Assembly: GCF_016862375.1 (NCBI RefSeq)
Contig: NZ_BOMV01000065.1
Coordinates: 1 to 64,000 of the forward strand
DNA length: 64,000 nt
DNA from: Paractinoplanes rishiriensis
GTDB lineage: Bacteria > Actinomycetota > Actinomycetes > Mycobacteriales > Micromonosporaceae
Direction of reading: 5' to 3'
The notes beneath the pieces were generated by a model, which did not search any database, was not told where the DNA came from, and saw nothing but the letters and a program-made list of their open reading frames with translations. Numbering within the stretch: position 1 is the stretch's first letter; each line of letters opens with the position of its first letter. Position numbers and translations under genes: made by a program. This document shows positions 1 through 7,686 of this stretch, piece by piece.

Positions 1-540
1 GGCGGCGGACAACTGGAGCCGCACGGCGGCCGTGGTGCGCTTGAGGTCTCCCGTGGCGAGCAGGTCGAACGTGGCGCCGCGCAGCACGGCCAGGACCGCG
101 GTGCGCCGGGCCAGGCCGTCCTCGGTGTCGCGGTCGGCCTCGGGCTGCGCGCGCCGCAGCACGTCCAGCCAGCCGGCCACGGTGGCGGCCGCGAAACCCG
201 CCCATGGGCCGTCGCGGTCGAGCAGCGACCGCGCGTACGCCTCCACCCAGAGACGCAGCAGCGGGCGGTGCCGTTCGTCGCTGAGCCAGCCCCACAGGGT
301 CTCGCCGACCGCGGCGAGGCCCTCGCCGTGCGCGCCGGCGAGCAGCGTGAGCTCGTCCTCCCGTGCCCGGTCGAGCAGCGCCCGCACCAGCCCGTCCTTG
401 CTGCCGAACAGGAACAGCAGCACCCGCGGGCTGGACCCGATGGCGGCGGCGAGCGGGCGCAGCGACAGATCGGCCAGCCCGTGCTCGGTGACGTAGCCGT
501 ATGCCAGGTCCAATAGCTCGTTGCGCCGCGCCGTCGCCAT
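1..540 (-). CDS. TetR-family transcriptional regulator (3' end cut by window)
   Basis: The first 180 codons read on the minus strand from an ATG at 540 and run off the window edge, so the C-terminus is missing. The protein begins MATARRNELLDLAYGYVTEH, followed by a helix-turn-helix region (LSLRPLAAAIGSSPRVLLFLF) and the phrase GSKDGLVRALL, the usual start of a TetR fold. It is divergent from the GNAT gene at 601, and an inverted repeat lies between them, so autorepression and control of the GNAT are likely. The ligand is unknown. The family call is secure; the target is inferred. Confidence 0.8.
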   Translation of the reverse strand, partial: MATARRNELLDLAYGYVTEHGLADLSLRPLAAAIGSSPRVLLFLFGSKDGLVRALLDRAREDELTLLAGAHGEGLAAVGETLWGWLSDERHRPLLRLWVEAYARSLLDRDGPWAGFAAATVAGWLDVLRRAQPEADRDTEDGLARRTAVLAVLRGATFDLLATGDLKRTTAAVRLQLSAA

Positions 541-555
541 GCCGCTAGTATGCCT

Positions 556-577
556 AACTGAAACAGTCGTTTCAGTT
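556..577. promoter_or_regulatory. Inverted repeat, probable TetR operator
   Basis: AACTGAAAC-agtc-GTTTCAGTT: perfect 9-bp arms around a 4-bp spacer, centred in the 60-bp gap between the divergent tetR and GNAT genes. Size and position fit a TetR operator that controls both. Binding is inferred. Confidence 0.55.
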
Positions 578-600
578 GGCGGGATCAGGGGGAGGCCGCG

Positions 601-1077
601 ATGATTCGCGAGGTGGGACAGCCCGGCGACCTGGGCTGGGTGATCAAGGCACACGGCGAGATGTACGCCGCGGAGTACGGCTTCAACGGCCACTTCGAGG
701 CGCTCGCGGCGCAGATCGTGGCGGACTACGCCGCGAAGCACGACCCGGAACGGGAATCAGCCTGGATCGCCGAGATCGACGGCCGCCGGGTGGGCAGCGT
801 CTTCTGCGTCGACGGGCACGACGGCGCCGCGGTGCTGCGGCTGCTGCTGCTCGACCCGGCCGCCCGCGGCCACGGGCTCGGCGGCCGGCTGGTCGACACG
901 TGCGTGGAGTTCGCCCGCCGCAGCGGCTACGACCGGATGCGGCTGTGGACCCTGGACGCGCTGGTCGCGGCCCGGTCCATCTACCTCAAGCGGGGCTTCC
1001 GGCTGGTCGACGGCCGCCCGCACCGGGACTTCGGCGCCGATCTGATCGCCGAGACGTACGAGCTGGATCTCGGTTGA
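601..1077 (+). CDS. GNAT-family N-acetyltransferase
   Basis: A 158-residue single-domain acetyltransferase. The acetyl-CoA binding region is visible as LLLLDPAARGHGLGGRLVDT (R/QxxGxG/A motif, about residues 80-100), followed by a C-terminal YLKRGFRLVDG segment typical of the last GNAT strands. The ATG follows a strong purine-rich site (GGGGGAGG). It resembles the acetyltransferase half of MarR-GNAT proteins, but no MarR domain is present here. The substrate cannot be told from sequence. The divergent TetR probably regulates it. Confidence 0.8.
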   Translation: MIREVGQPGDLGWVIKAHGEMYAAEYGFNGHFEALAAQIVADYAAKHDPERESAWIAEIDGRRVGSVFCVDGHDGAAVLRLLLLDPAARGHGLGGRLVDTCVEFARRSGYDRMRLWTLDALVAARSIYLKRGFRLVDGRPHRDFGADLIAETYELDLG

Positions 1078-1096
1078 GCGCGCACAATCGGTAGCC

Positions 1097-1954
1097 ATGC
1101 AGCCACTGAGCCCTTTTTCGCCGCCCGAGCCGCGCACCGAGGACGGCGTAGTCTGCTGGCGGGACGCCATCGTCGCTTCGCCGGAGGGCTTCCGCCCGCT
1201 CACCCTCGACCTGTTCCGCCCGGCCGCCGCCACCGGCGCCTGCCCGCTGATCATCTGGATCCACGGCGGTGCCTGGCTGTCCGGCACCAACAAGCGCGAG
1301 TCGCCGGAGCTGGCGCCGGCCCGGATCGGCGACCGGATCATCGCCGCCGGTTACGCACTCGCCCGGGTGACCTACCGGCTCAGCGGCGAGGCCGTGTTCC
1401 CGGCCCAGCTGCACGACGTGAAGGCCGCGGTGCGCTGGCTGCGGCACCACGCCGAGCCGCTGGGCCTCGACCCGGACCGGTTCGCGGTCTGGGGCGAGTC
1501 GGCCGGCGGGCACCTGGCCGCCCTGGTGGCGCTGACCGGCACCGCCGGCAGCCCGGACGCGGTGCAGGCCGGGGTTCTCTGGTACGCGCCCAGCAACCTG
1601 CTCAGCATGGACGCGCAGAACCATCCGCAGAGCCCGCTCGACCACAACGCGCCCGAGTCGCCGGAGAGCCGCCTGATCGGTGGCCCGGTGCAACTGCTGC
1701 CCGAGGAGGCGGCCACCGCCAGCCCGGTCACGTACGCGACCGCGGCCGCCCCGCCGCTGCTGCTGGTGCACGGCGACGACGACCGGGTGGTGCCCGACGG
1801 ACAGACCCGCGAGCTGCACGAGCTGCTGGAGTCGCTGGGCGCCCCGGTCGAGCTGGAGATCGTGCCCGGCGCCGACCACTGCTTCACCGGCGGCGACCTG
1901 ACCCCGCTGGTCGCCGACGGCCTGGAGTTCCTCGGCCGGTCGCTACCCGGCTAG
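1097..1954 (+). CDS. Alpha/beta hydrolase (BD-FAE / HSL-like esterase)
   Basis: A 285-residue cytoplasmic esterase-type hydrolase with no signal peptide. It has the oxyanion motif HGGAW near residue 56, the nucleophile elbow GESAGG near 135, an acidic residue in VHGDDDRVVP and a late histidine in GADHCF, so the catalytic triad looks complete. This arrangement is typical of hormone-sensitive-lipase-like carboxylesterases and feruloyl-esterase-like BD-FAE proteins. The gene starts 19 bp after the GNAT and may be cotranscribed. Its 3' end overlaps the convergent exonuclease gene by 12 bp. The substrate is unknown. Confidence 0.8.
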   Translation: MQPLSPFSPPEPRTEDGVVCWRDAIVASPEGFRPLTLDLFRPAAATGACPLIIWIHGGAWLSGTNKRESPELAPARIGDRIIAAGYALARVTYRLSGEAVFPAQLHDVKAAVRWLRHHAEPLGLDPDRFAVWGESAGGHLAALVALTGTAGSPDAVQAGVLWYAPSNLLSMDAQNHPQSPLDHNAPESPESRLIGGPVQLLPEEAATASPVTYATAAAPPLLLVHGDDDRVVPDGQTRELHELLESLGAPVELEIVPGADHCFTGGDLTPLVADGLEFLGRSLPG

Positions 1955-2857
1955 CGCGTCCACCAGGCGCCGGGCCGAGCCGGCCAGGTTCCACCGCTCG
2001 GCCAGGGCCAGCAGCGCGTCCGGATCCTGCGGGGAGCGGGGGAGGGCCGGGTCGAAGCCGGGCAGCTTGACGTCCAGCGCGACCCGGCACACCGGCAGCG
2101 CCTTGAGCAGGTAGTCGCGGGAAGCGGCCAGCTTGGTGCGCACGCCCGGCGCGAACCCGGCGTCCGGGTCGTCCAGCGCGGCCAGGATCTCCTCCACGCC
2201 GCCGTACCGGGCGACCAGCCGGGCGGCCGTCTTCTCGCCGACGCCCGGCACGCCCGGCAGGCCGTCGCTCGGGTCGCCGCGCATCGCCGCGAAGTCCGCG
2301 TACCACCGGGCCGGGACGCCGTACTTGGCCTCGACCAGCGCGTTGTCGGCGTCCTCGAGCTTGGCCACGCCCCGCCCGCAGTACAGCAGCCGGGTGCCCC
2401 GCTCGTCGTCGACCAGCTGGAACAGGTCGCGGTCGCCGGACACCACCTCCACCGGCCCCGGCTGCGTCGCGGCCAGCGTGCCGAGCACGTCGTCCGCTTC
2501 GTACCCGTCCACGCCGAACGCCGGAATGCCGACCGCGGCCAGCACCTCGAGCAGGATCGGGACCTGCCGTTCGAGGGAGGCCGGCACCTCCTCGACGTCA
2601 CCGTGCGCCACCCGGTGCCCCTTGTACGACGGCACCAGCGCGACCCGCCAGGCCGGCCGCCAGCTGGCGTCGAGCGCACACACGATCCGGTCCGGGTGCC
2701 GGGTGCGGATCAGCTGCGCGAGCATGTCCATGAACCCGCGCACCGCGTTGACGGCCTCGCCGGCACTGGTCTGCGCCGCCTTCTCCGGAATGCCGTGAAA
2801 GGCGCGAAAGTAGAGGCTGGGCGCGTCGACGGCGAGTAAGGGCTGTCCGGTCACCAA
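1943..2857 (-). CDS. 5'-3' exonuclease (PolA-N / FEN-like)
   Basis: A 304-residue stand-alone homologue of the N-terminal nuclease domain of DNA polymerase I. Metal-binding acidic clusters are visible: VDAPSLYFRAFHG at the start, GYEADDVLGT and SGDRDLFQL in the middle. A helix-hairpin-helix DNA-binding segment follows (GDPSDGLPGVPGVGEKTA). The length matches the family's short actinobacterial paralogues, which process flaps or RNA primers. The first possible start is TTG at 2857, with GTG one codon later. Confidence 0.88.
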   Translation of the reverse strand: MVTGQPLLAVDAPSLYFRAFHGIPEKAAQTSAGEAVNAVRGFMDMLAQLIRTRHPDRIVCALDASWRPAWRVALVPSYKGHRVAHGDVEEVPASLERQVPILLEVLAAVGIPAFGVDGYEADDVLGTLAATQPGPVEVVSGDRDLFQLVDDERGTRLLYCGRGVAKLEDADNALVEAKYGVPARWYADFAAMRGDPSDGLPGVPGVGEKTAARLVARYGGVEEILAALDDPDAGFAPGVRTKLAASRDYLLKALPVCRVALDVKLPGFDPALPRSPQDPDALLALAERWNLAGSARRLVDALAG

Positions 2858-2906
2858 GACACACTAGCGTCCCCCATCCGACCCAAACGATCGTTAAGAT
2901 GGGCGG

Positions 2907-4040
2907 GTGACGGTTGACCGCATCCTGCCCACCGAGGAAGCCCACGACCTCCTCGATCTCACCCACGACCTGGCCACCCGCGAGCTCGCCCCGAAGGCCG
3001 CCGACTTCGAGGCCCGCGGCGAGTTTCCCCGCGAGGTCTTGCGCACCCTGGGCCGCAGCGGGCTGTTGGGCCTGCCGTATCCCGAGTCCGACGGCGGGGC
3101 GGGTCAGCCGTACGAGGTCTATTTGCAGGTTTTGGAAGTGCTCGCCGGATCCTGGCTGGCCATTGCGGAAGCCGTCAGCGTGCACACCCTGTCCTGCTAT
3201 CCGGTGTACGCCCACGGCTCCGAGCAGCAGCGCAAGATGCTGCCCGATCTGCTCGGCGGCGAATTGCTGGGCGCCTACTGCCTCTCCGAGCCCCAGGGCG
3301 GTTCCGACGCGGCCGCGCTGACCACGCGCGCGGTGCCCGACGGCGACGACTGGCTGGTCACCGGCGTCAAGGCCTGGATCACGCACGCCGGGCAGGCCGA
3401 TTTCTACAACATTTTTTGCCGTACGGGTGGCCCCGGCGCGACGGGCATCTCGTGCCTGCTGGCCGACGCCGGCACGCCCGGCCTGCACCCGCAGAAGCCG
3501 GAACGCACCATGGGCCTGCGCTCGTCCGCGCCCGCCCAGGTGGTCCTCGAGGAGCTGCGCCTGCCCGCCGACCGCCTGGTCGGTGCGGCCGGAAGCGGTT
3601 TCCGGATCGCCATGGAGGCGCTGGACGCCGGCCGCCTCGGCATCGCCGCCTGCGCGGTCGGCCTGGCCCAGGCCGCCGTCGACTACGCGGCCGCCTACGC
3701 CAGGGAGCGCACCCAGTTCGGCAAGCCGATCGCCGCGTTCCAGGGCATCGGTTTCATGCTCGCCGACATGGCCACCCAGGTCTCCGCCGCCCGCGCCCTG
3801 ATGCTCGCCGCGGCGAGGTTGAAGGACGCCGGCCGCCCGTTCTCGGTGGAGGCCGCGAAGGCCAAACTGTTCGCCACCGACGTGGCCATGAAGGTCACCA
3901 CCGACGCCGTGCAGGTGCTGGGCGGCTACGGCTACGTGGCCGACCACCCCGCCGAGCGCTGGTTCCGCGAGGCCAAGGTGCTGCAGATCGTCGAGGGCAC
4001 CAACCAAATCCAGCGCCTGGTGATCAGCCGCTCCCTGTAA
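2907..4040 (+). CDS. Acyl-CoA dehydrogenase
   Basis: A 377-residue flavoenzyme of the usual length for short- and medium-chain acyl-CoA dehydrogenases. It shows the N-terminal helical domain, the middle strand CLSEPQGGSDAAAL, and the C-terminal ERTQFGKPIAAFQ and QIVEGTNQIQR blocks. The glutamate in VEGTNQ is the expected catalytic base. It starts with GTG and is followed after 28 bp by an Lrp-type regulator, probably its controller. The kam genes nearby produce C4 acyl-CoA intermediates, so a crotonyl/butyryl-CoA role is possible but unproven. Confidence 0.88.
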   Translation: MTVDRILPTEEAHDLLDLTHDLATRELAPKAADFEARGEFPREVLRTLGRSGLLGLPYPESDGGAGQPYEVYLQVLEVLAGSWLAIAEAVSVHTLSCYPVYAHGSEQQRKMLPDLLGGELLGAYCLSEPQGGSDAAALTTRAVPDGDDWLVTGVKAWITHAGQADFYNIFCRTGGPGATGISCLLADAGTPGLHPQKPERTMGLRSSAPAQVVLEELRLPADRLVGAAGSGFRIAMEALDAGRLGIAACAVGLAQAAVDYAAAYARERTQFGKPIAAFQGIGFMLADMATQVSAARALMLAAARLKDAGRPFSVEAAKAKLFATDVAMKVTTDAVQVLGGYGYVADHPAERWFREAKVLQIVEGTNQIQRLVISRSL

Positions 4041-4068
4041 CTGTCACGCCGCCAAGTAGGGTGACGCC

Positions 4069-4653
4069 GTGGAAGAGATCGACCGCGCGATTGTCGCCGC
4101 CCTGACCGCGGACGGCCGCCTGTCCTACACGGACCTGGCCGAACGAGTGGGCCTCAGCGTCTCCGCCGTGCACCAGCGCGTCCGCCGCCTGGAACAGCGC
4201 GGCGTGATCTCCGGCTACACCGCCAGGGTCTCGTACGAGGCCCTGGAATTGCCGCTGACCGCTTTCGTGGCGATCCGCCCGTTCGACCCGTCCCAGCCCG
4301 ACGACGCCCCCGACCGCCTGTCCCACCTGGCCGAGATCGACTCCTGCTACTCGGTGGCCGGCGAGGACTTCTACATGCTCCTGGTACGGGTGGCGAGCCC
4401 AGCAGACCTGGAACGCCTGCTACAGGAAATCCGAACCGCCGCCAACGTCACCACCCGCACCACGGTCGTCCTCTCCACCCCCTACGAAAACCGCCCCCCG
4501 CGCATGACCACCCCACCGGCCACCCCACCGGCCAACCAGCCTTCCGACCAGACCGCCGCAGCGCAGCGCTCCGCCGCCCATCCCTCCACCGCCCATCCCT
4601 CCACCGCCCATCCGGCCGCAGCGCAGCGGTCCACCGCCGGGCCTTCCGCCTAG
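4069..4653 (+). CDS. Lrp/AsnC-family regulator with low-complexity tail
   Basis: Residues 1-60 form the Lrp winged helix (YTDLAERVGLSVSAVHQRVRR, then GVISGYTA). Residues 65-140 form the RAM ligand-binding domain. The last 45 or so residues are an unusual Pro/Ala/Ser/Thr-rich extension with repeats of HPST and AAAQRS, encoded by short tandem DNA repeats around 4560-4640. Lrp proteins usually end where this tail begins, so it may be a recent repeat expansion past the ancestral stop. Such regulators sense amino acids; the partner here is probably the acyl-CoA dehydrogenase just upstream. Confidence 0.85.
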   Translation: MEEIDRAIVAALTADGRLSYTDLAERVGLSVSAVHQRVRRLEQRGVISGYTARVSYEALELPLTAFVAIRPFDPSQPDDAPDRLSHLAEIDSCYSVAGEDFYMLLVRVASPADLERLLQEIRTAANVTTRTTVVLSTPYENRPPRMTTPPATPPANQPSDQTAAAQRSAAHPSTAHPSTAHPAAAQRSTAGPSA

Positions 4654-5118
4654 CCCGCCTCCGCCCAACGGGTCCACCGCCGGACCCTCCGCCCAGCCCG
4701 TTTCCGCCCAGCCCGTTTCCGCCCAGCGCACCCCGCGCAGCTCAGCGCTCCTCCGCCCGGCCCGCTGCCCAGCCTCCGTCCAAACCTAGCTTCCTAGGAC
4801 GCCCAAGGCGGTGTGACGGTCGTCCGCGGGTCGGGCTCCAGCTGGGAAAGGAACGCACCCGAGCCCGACGACTTGCCGAGTTGCTGTTCCACACTCCTGG
4901 CACGCGGGGCGGCAGCCACCCCGACCTCCCACGGCCGTGCCATGGCCGCCACCCGGACCCCGTACGCCGAGTGCCGGGCGGCCGCCACCCGGACCACCCG
5001 CGGCCCGCCGCTCGCCGCATCCCTCCGGCCGAGCCGGGCGGCACCCGGCCCCGACCACCTACGGCCCAGTGCCACGCCCACCCAGCGCCCCGGCGGCAGC
5101 CGGAGTCAGGGCCGCGCC
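4654..5118. other. Gene-free, Pro/Ala-like low-complexity stretch
   Basis: About 465 bp between the convergent lrp and methyltransferase genes. Every reading frame is compositionally shadow-like (Pro/Ala/Arg or Gly/Arg runs). Short tandem units based on GCCCAGCCCGTTTCC lie around 4690-4730. One copy of the TCCTAGGA-type motif is at 4792-4815. I see no convincing gene. Confidence 0.5.
4792..4815. repeat. TCCTAGGA-type dispersed motif, copy 1
   Basis: Begins TCCTAGGACGC and ends GGCGGTGTG. It is one of three similar 24-bp elements in the window (others at 5840 and 20379). This copy lies in the gene-free stretch. The other two lie just upstream of minus-strand genes, which suggests a promoter or operator function. 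Confidence 0.45.
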
Positions 5119-5829
5119 CTACCCCAGATCCGCCCGCACGCACTCCGTCACATAGGGCAGCGAAAACTCCGTCCTCCCCACCAACTGCGGATGCGTGGCC
5201 ACCAGCCTTCGCACCTCGCCCAGCACCGCGGCCTTCTCATCCGGCGGCAGCAGGATCACCCCGCTCCGGGAAGCCACCAGATCCATCAGGGTCTCCGCCC
5301 CCAGCGTCGAGGTCCACGCGAACCGCGCCGTCGAAACCGCACCGAACGGCGCCCCCACCACCGTCTCCTCCCGCGGCTCGCTCCCGATGATCTCGCCCAG
5401 CCGGCGGACCCAGTCGCACGTCTCGTCGCGGATGTTCCACAGCAGACCCAGCCGGCCGCCGGGGGCGAGGACGCGCGCCACCTCGGGCACCGCCCGCACC
5501 GGATCGACCCAGTGCCACGCCTGCGCGACCAGCACCGCGTCGGCCGAGGCGTCGGGGAGCGGGATGGATTCCGCCGAGCCGACCACCGCGGTCGCGGCCG
5601 GCACCGCGCTGGACAGCACGGCCAGCATCTCGGGGCTGGGATCCACCGCGGTCACCGCCAGCCCGCGAGCCCACAACGAGCGGCTGAGTTTTCCCGTACC
5701 GGCACCCAGGTCGACCACCCGGCGCCGGCCCTCGGGCAGCAACCAGTCGAGGGCGGCCGCGGGGTAGCCGGGCCGCCCGCGGTCGTAGGTCGCCGCCACC
5801 GGACCGAACGACTTCGCATGATCATTCAT
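5119..5829 (-). CDS. Class I SAM-dependent methyltransferase
   Basis: A 236-residue Methyltransf_11/25-type enzyme. Motif I (VVDLGAGTGKLSRSL) is near residue 40, motif II (VTAVDPSPEML) follows, then the post-motif AQAWHWVDPVRAVPEVARVLAPGGRLGLLWN. The AWHWVD phrase is common in actinobacterial methyltransferases of unknown substrate. The start codon lies 10 bp from a TCCTAGGAT motif that could provide the -10 box of an almost leaderless transcript. It is divergent from the csbD-like gene. Confidence 0.85.
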   Translation of the reverse strand: MNDHAKSFGPVAATYDRGRPGYPAAALDWLLPEGRRRVVDLGAGTGKLSRSLWARGLAVTAVDPSPEMLAVLSSAVPAATAVVGSAESIPLPDASADAVLVAQAWHWVDPVRAVPEVARVLAPGGRLGLLWNIRDETCDWVRRLGEIIGSEPREETVVGAPFGAVSTARFAWTSTLGAETLMDLVASRSGVILLPPDEKAAVLGEVRRLVATHPQLVGRTEFSLPYVTECVRADLG

Positions 5830-5839
5830 AAACCCAGTA

Positions 5840-5863
5840 TCCTAGGATGCTCTACGCGGTGTG
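5840..5863. repeat. TCCTAGGA-type dispersed motif, copy 2
   Basis: Begins TCCTAGGATGC and ends CGCGGTGTG. It lies between the divergent methyltransferase and csbD-like genes, 10 bp upstream of the methyltransferase ATG. It contains TAGGAT, a good actinobacterial -10 hexamer, on both strands. Confidence 0.5.
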
Positions 5864-5895
5864 TGCCACGGCCCTGGCGAAAGGGGAGCGATTTG

Positions 5896-5920
5896 TTTCA
5901 GGAACGAGCCCTTCGGGCAC
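5896..5920 (+). promoter_or_regulatory. Possible SigB-type promoter of the csbD-like gene
   Basis: GTTTC, 15 bp, then GGGCA: close to the actinobacterial general-stress promoter pattern GTTT-N14-17-GGGTA. It lies about 40 bp upstream of the csbD-like ATG, and csbD is SigB-dependent in Bacillus. The -10 deviates from consensus, so this is tentative. Confidence 0.3.
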
Positions 5921-5957
5921 CAATCTGAGAGAAGTCAAGAGCCATGGAGGGTTGACG

Positions 5958-6149
5958 ATGAGCTTCACTGACAAGGTCAAGAACGAGGCCGAGGAGCTGA
6001 CCGGCAAGGCGAAGCAGGCCGTCGGCCGTGCCACCGACAACGAGCGGCTCGTGGCCGAGGGGCAGGCGCAGGAGTCGGCCGCCGAGGCCCGCAAGGCCGG
6101 TGAGCACGTCAAGGACGCCGGTAAGAACGTCCGGGACGCGTTCAGCTAA
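5958..6149 (+). CDS. CsbD-like general stress protein
   Basis: A 63-residue, highly charged, alanine-rich helical protein: MSFTDKVKNEAEELTGKAKQ, then a central AVGRATDNERLVAEGQ that matches the CsbD signature. CsbD proteins accumulate in stress and stationary phase; their molecular role is unknown. The ATG at 5958 was chosen over upstream starts because the family begins here and a GGAGGG site precedes it. A strong terminator follows immediately. Confidence 0.85.
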   Translation: MSFTDKVKNEAEELTGKAKQAVGRATDNERLVAEGQAQESAAEARKAGEHVKDAGKNVRDAFS

Positions 6150-6160
6150 ATCGAGACAGA

Positions 6161-6196
6161 CAAAGGGCCGGCCCGGTGTCCCGGGCCGGCCCTTTG
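6161..6196. terminator. Bidirectional terminator between csbD-like and kamA
   Basis: A perfect 16-bp stem starting CAAAGGGCCGGCCCGG, a TGTC loop and its exact complement. The stem carries AAAG/CTTT edges on both sides, so it can serve both convergent transcripts. Confidence 0.85.
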
Positions 6197-6216
6197 CACC
6201 CCAGAGGAGAAACGGC

Positions 6217-7572
6217 TCAGTCGGACGCGATCTGCTTCTGCCACCAGTCCTGGCCGGACTGCGGCAGCGTGTCGATCGGGTCGTAGTAGGCGAACAGCTT
6301 GTTCAGCGCCTCGTCGTCGTCCTGTTCGATCGAGGTGCGGTAGTTCTTGGTCCAGTACGAGATGCCGTGTTCGCGGTCGTACTCGGACACCATGTGCACC
6401 CACCGCTTGCCGACGAACGGCACGTCGCAGACGATCCGCGGGGTGGCGTAGCCGGGCAGGTAGCCCATCATGTCGTGCTGCAACTGCTGGGCGTACCAGA
6501 CCGGCACCCGCCAGTGCTCGGCGTTGGGGATCATGTCGCACATGTAGAAGTAGTACGGCAGGATGCCCGCCTCGCCCTGCAGCGCGAAGCACAGGTCGAG
6601 CAGGTCGGCGGTGGTCGCGTTCACCCCGCGCATGAGCACGCCCTGGTTGCGCACGTCGCGCACGCCCACGTCGAGCAGGGTCTGCGCCGCCTTGGCCACC
6701 AGCGGGGTCAGCGAGTTCACGTGGTTGACGTGGGTGTGCACCGCGAGGTTGACGCCGCGCCGGGACGCCGTGATCGCGACCCGGTGCAGGCCCTCCACCA
6801 CGTCGTCCTGCAGCCAGTGCTGAGGCAGCCCCGCCAGGGCCTTGGTCGCCAGCCGGATGTCGCGCACGGTCGGCACTGACAAAAGGCCCATGAGGTACGC
6901 CTCGAGCTGGCGCCACGGGACATTCGCCACATCCCCGCCGGAGACGACCACGTCGCGCACCCCGGGATGGGCCTTCAAATACGAAAGGTGGGCGTCGTAC
7001 CGGTCCACGGGTTTGAGGGACAACCGCAGCTTGTCGACCGCCGGCGTGCTGTTGCCGACCAGGTCCATCCGGGTGCAGTGGCCGCAGTACTGCGGGCAGG
7101 TCGCGAGCAGTTCGGCCAGCACCTTGGTGGGGTAGCGGTGGGTGAGTCCCTCGGCCACCCACATGTCGTGCTCGTGCAGCGAGTCGCGGGTGGCGTGCGG
7201 GTGCGACGGCCAGTCGAGGTGCCGGTCGGTGGCGACCGGGAGCATGTAGCGCCGGATCGGGTCGGCGTAGAAGGCGTCCGTGTCCGGGACCCGGTCGGGC
7301 ACCATGGTGTTGAGCATCTGCGGCGGGAGCAGCATCGACATGGTGGCCAGGCGCTGCTGGTCGGTCTCCAGGTCGGTGTAGAAGCGTTCGTCGAGCAGGT
7401 CGCCCAGGACGGCGCGCAGCTGCTTCACGTTCTTCACGCAGTTGACCCGCTGCCACTGCGCGGACTCCCACTGGGCCGCGGTGACGTCGCCCCAGCCGGG
7501 GAACCGGGTCCAGTCCGGCTCGGCCAGGGGTCGGCGCCGGTAGTCGTACGGCTGGCCGGCGGGCGCGGTCAT
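6217..7572 (-). CDS. kamA: L-lysine 2,3-aminomutase (radical SAM, PLP)
   Basis: A 451-residue radical-SAM aminomutase that converts L-lysine to L-beta-lysine. The cluster motif reads CPQYCGHC (CxxxCxxC) in the first half, followed by the KamA-type phrase DVVVSGGD. Near the C-terminus DVPFVGKRWVH supplies a lysine placed like the PLP-binding lysine of the family. The ATG at 7572 was chosen because GGAGG lies just upstream; an in-frame start ten codons earlier is possible. It is divergent from kdd and the rest of the lysine block. The enzyme is oxygen-sensitive in clostridia. A beta-lysine-for-antibiotic role is the alternative, but kamDE next door argues for catabolism. Confidence 0.9.
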   Translation of the reverse strand: MTAPAGQPYDYRRRPLAEPDWTRFPGWGDVTAAQWESAQWQRVNCVKNVKQLRAVLGDLLDERFYTDLETDQQRLATMSMLLPPQMLNTMVPDRVPDTDAFYADPIRRYMLPVATDRHLDWPSHPHATRDSLHEHDMWVAEGLTHRYPTKVLAELLATCPQYCGHCTRMDLVGNSTPAVDKLRLSLKPVDRYDAHLSYLKAHPGVRDVVVSGGDVANVPWRQLEAYLMGLLSVPTVRDIRLATKALAGLPQHWLQDDVVEGLHRVAITASRRGVNLAVHTHVNHVNSLTPLVAKAAQTLLDVGVRDVRNQGVLMRGVNATTADLLDLCFALQGEAGILPYYFYMCDMIPNAEHWRVPVWYAQQLQHDMMGYLPGYATPRIVCDVPFVGKRWVHMVSEYDREHGISYWTKNYRTSIEQDDDEALNKLFAYYDPIDTLPQSGQDWWQKQIASD

Positions 7573-7686
7573 CGGGACCTCCACACGTTGGGGAGCTCCC
7601 ACCGTACTGGATAATTTCCGGTCTAGAAACAGATAGGCCGTAGGATTTACGGTGTGACGACATGATCAGGGGAAGATGGGGTTTCT
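7573..7686. promoter_or_regulatory. Divergent kamA-kdd control region
   Basis: A 114-bp gap holding the start signals of both lysine operons. It contains an inverted repeat CCGTA-GGATT-TACGG at 7638-7652 that could be an operator. No regulator gene is adjacent; the Lrp at 4069 is the nearest candidate. Confidence 0.45.

Noticed and set aside
4813..5928. Long plus-strand ORF opposite the methyltransferase
   Set aside because: Composition is Pro/Arg/His-rich; no recognisable domain. The minus-strand frame encodes a clear methyltransferase.
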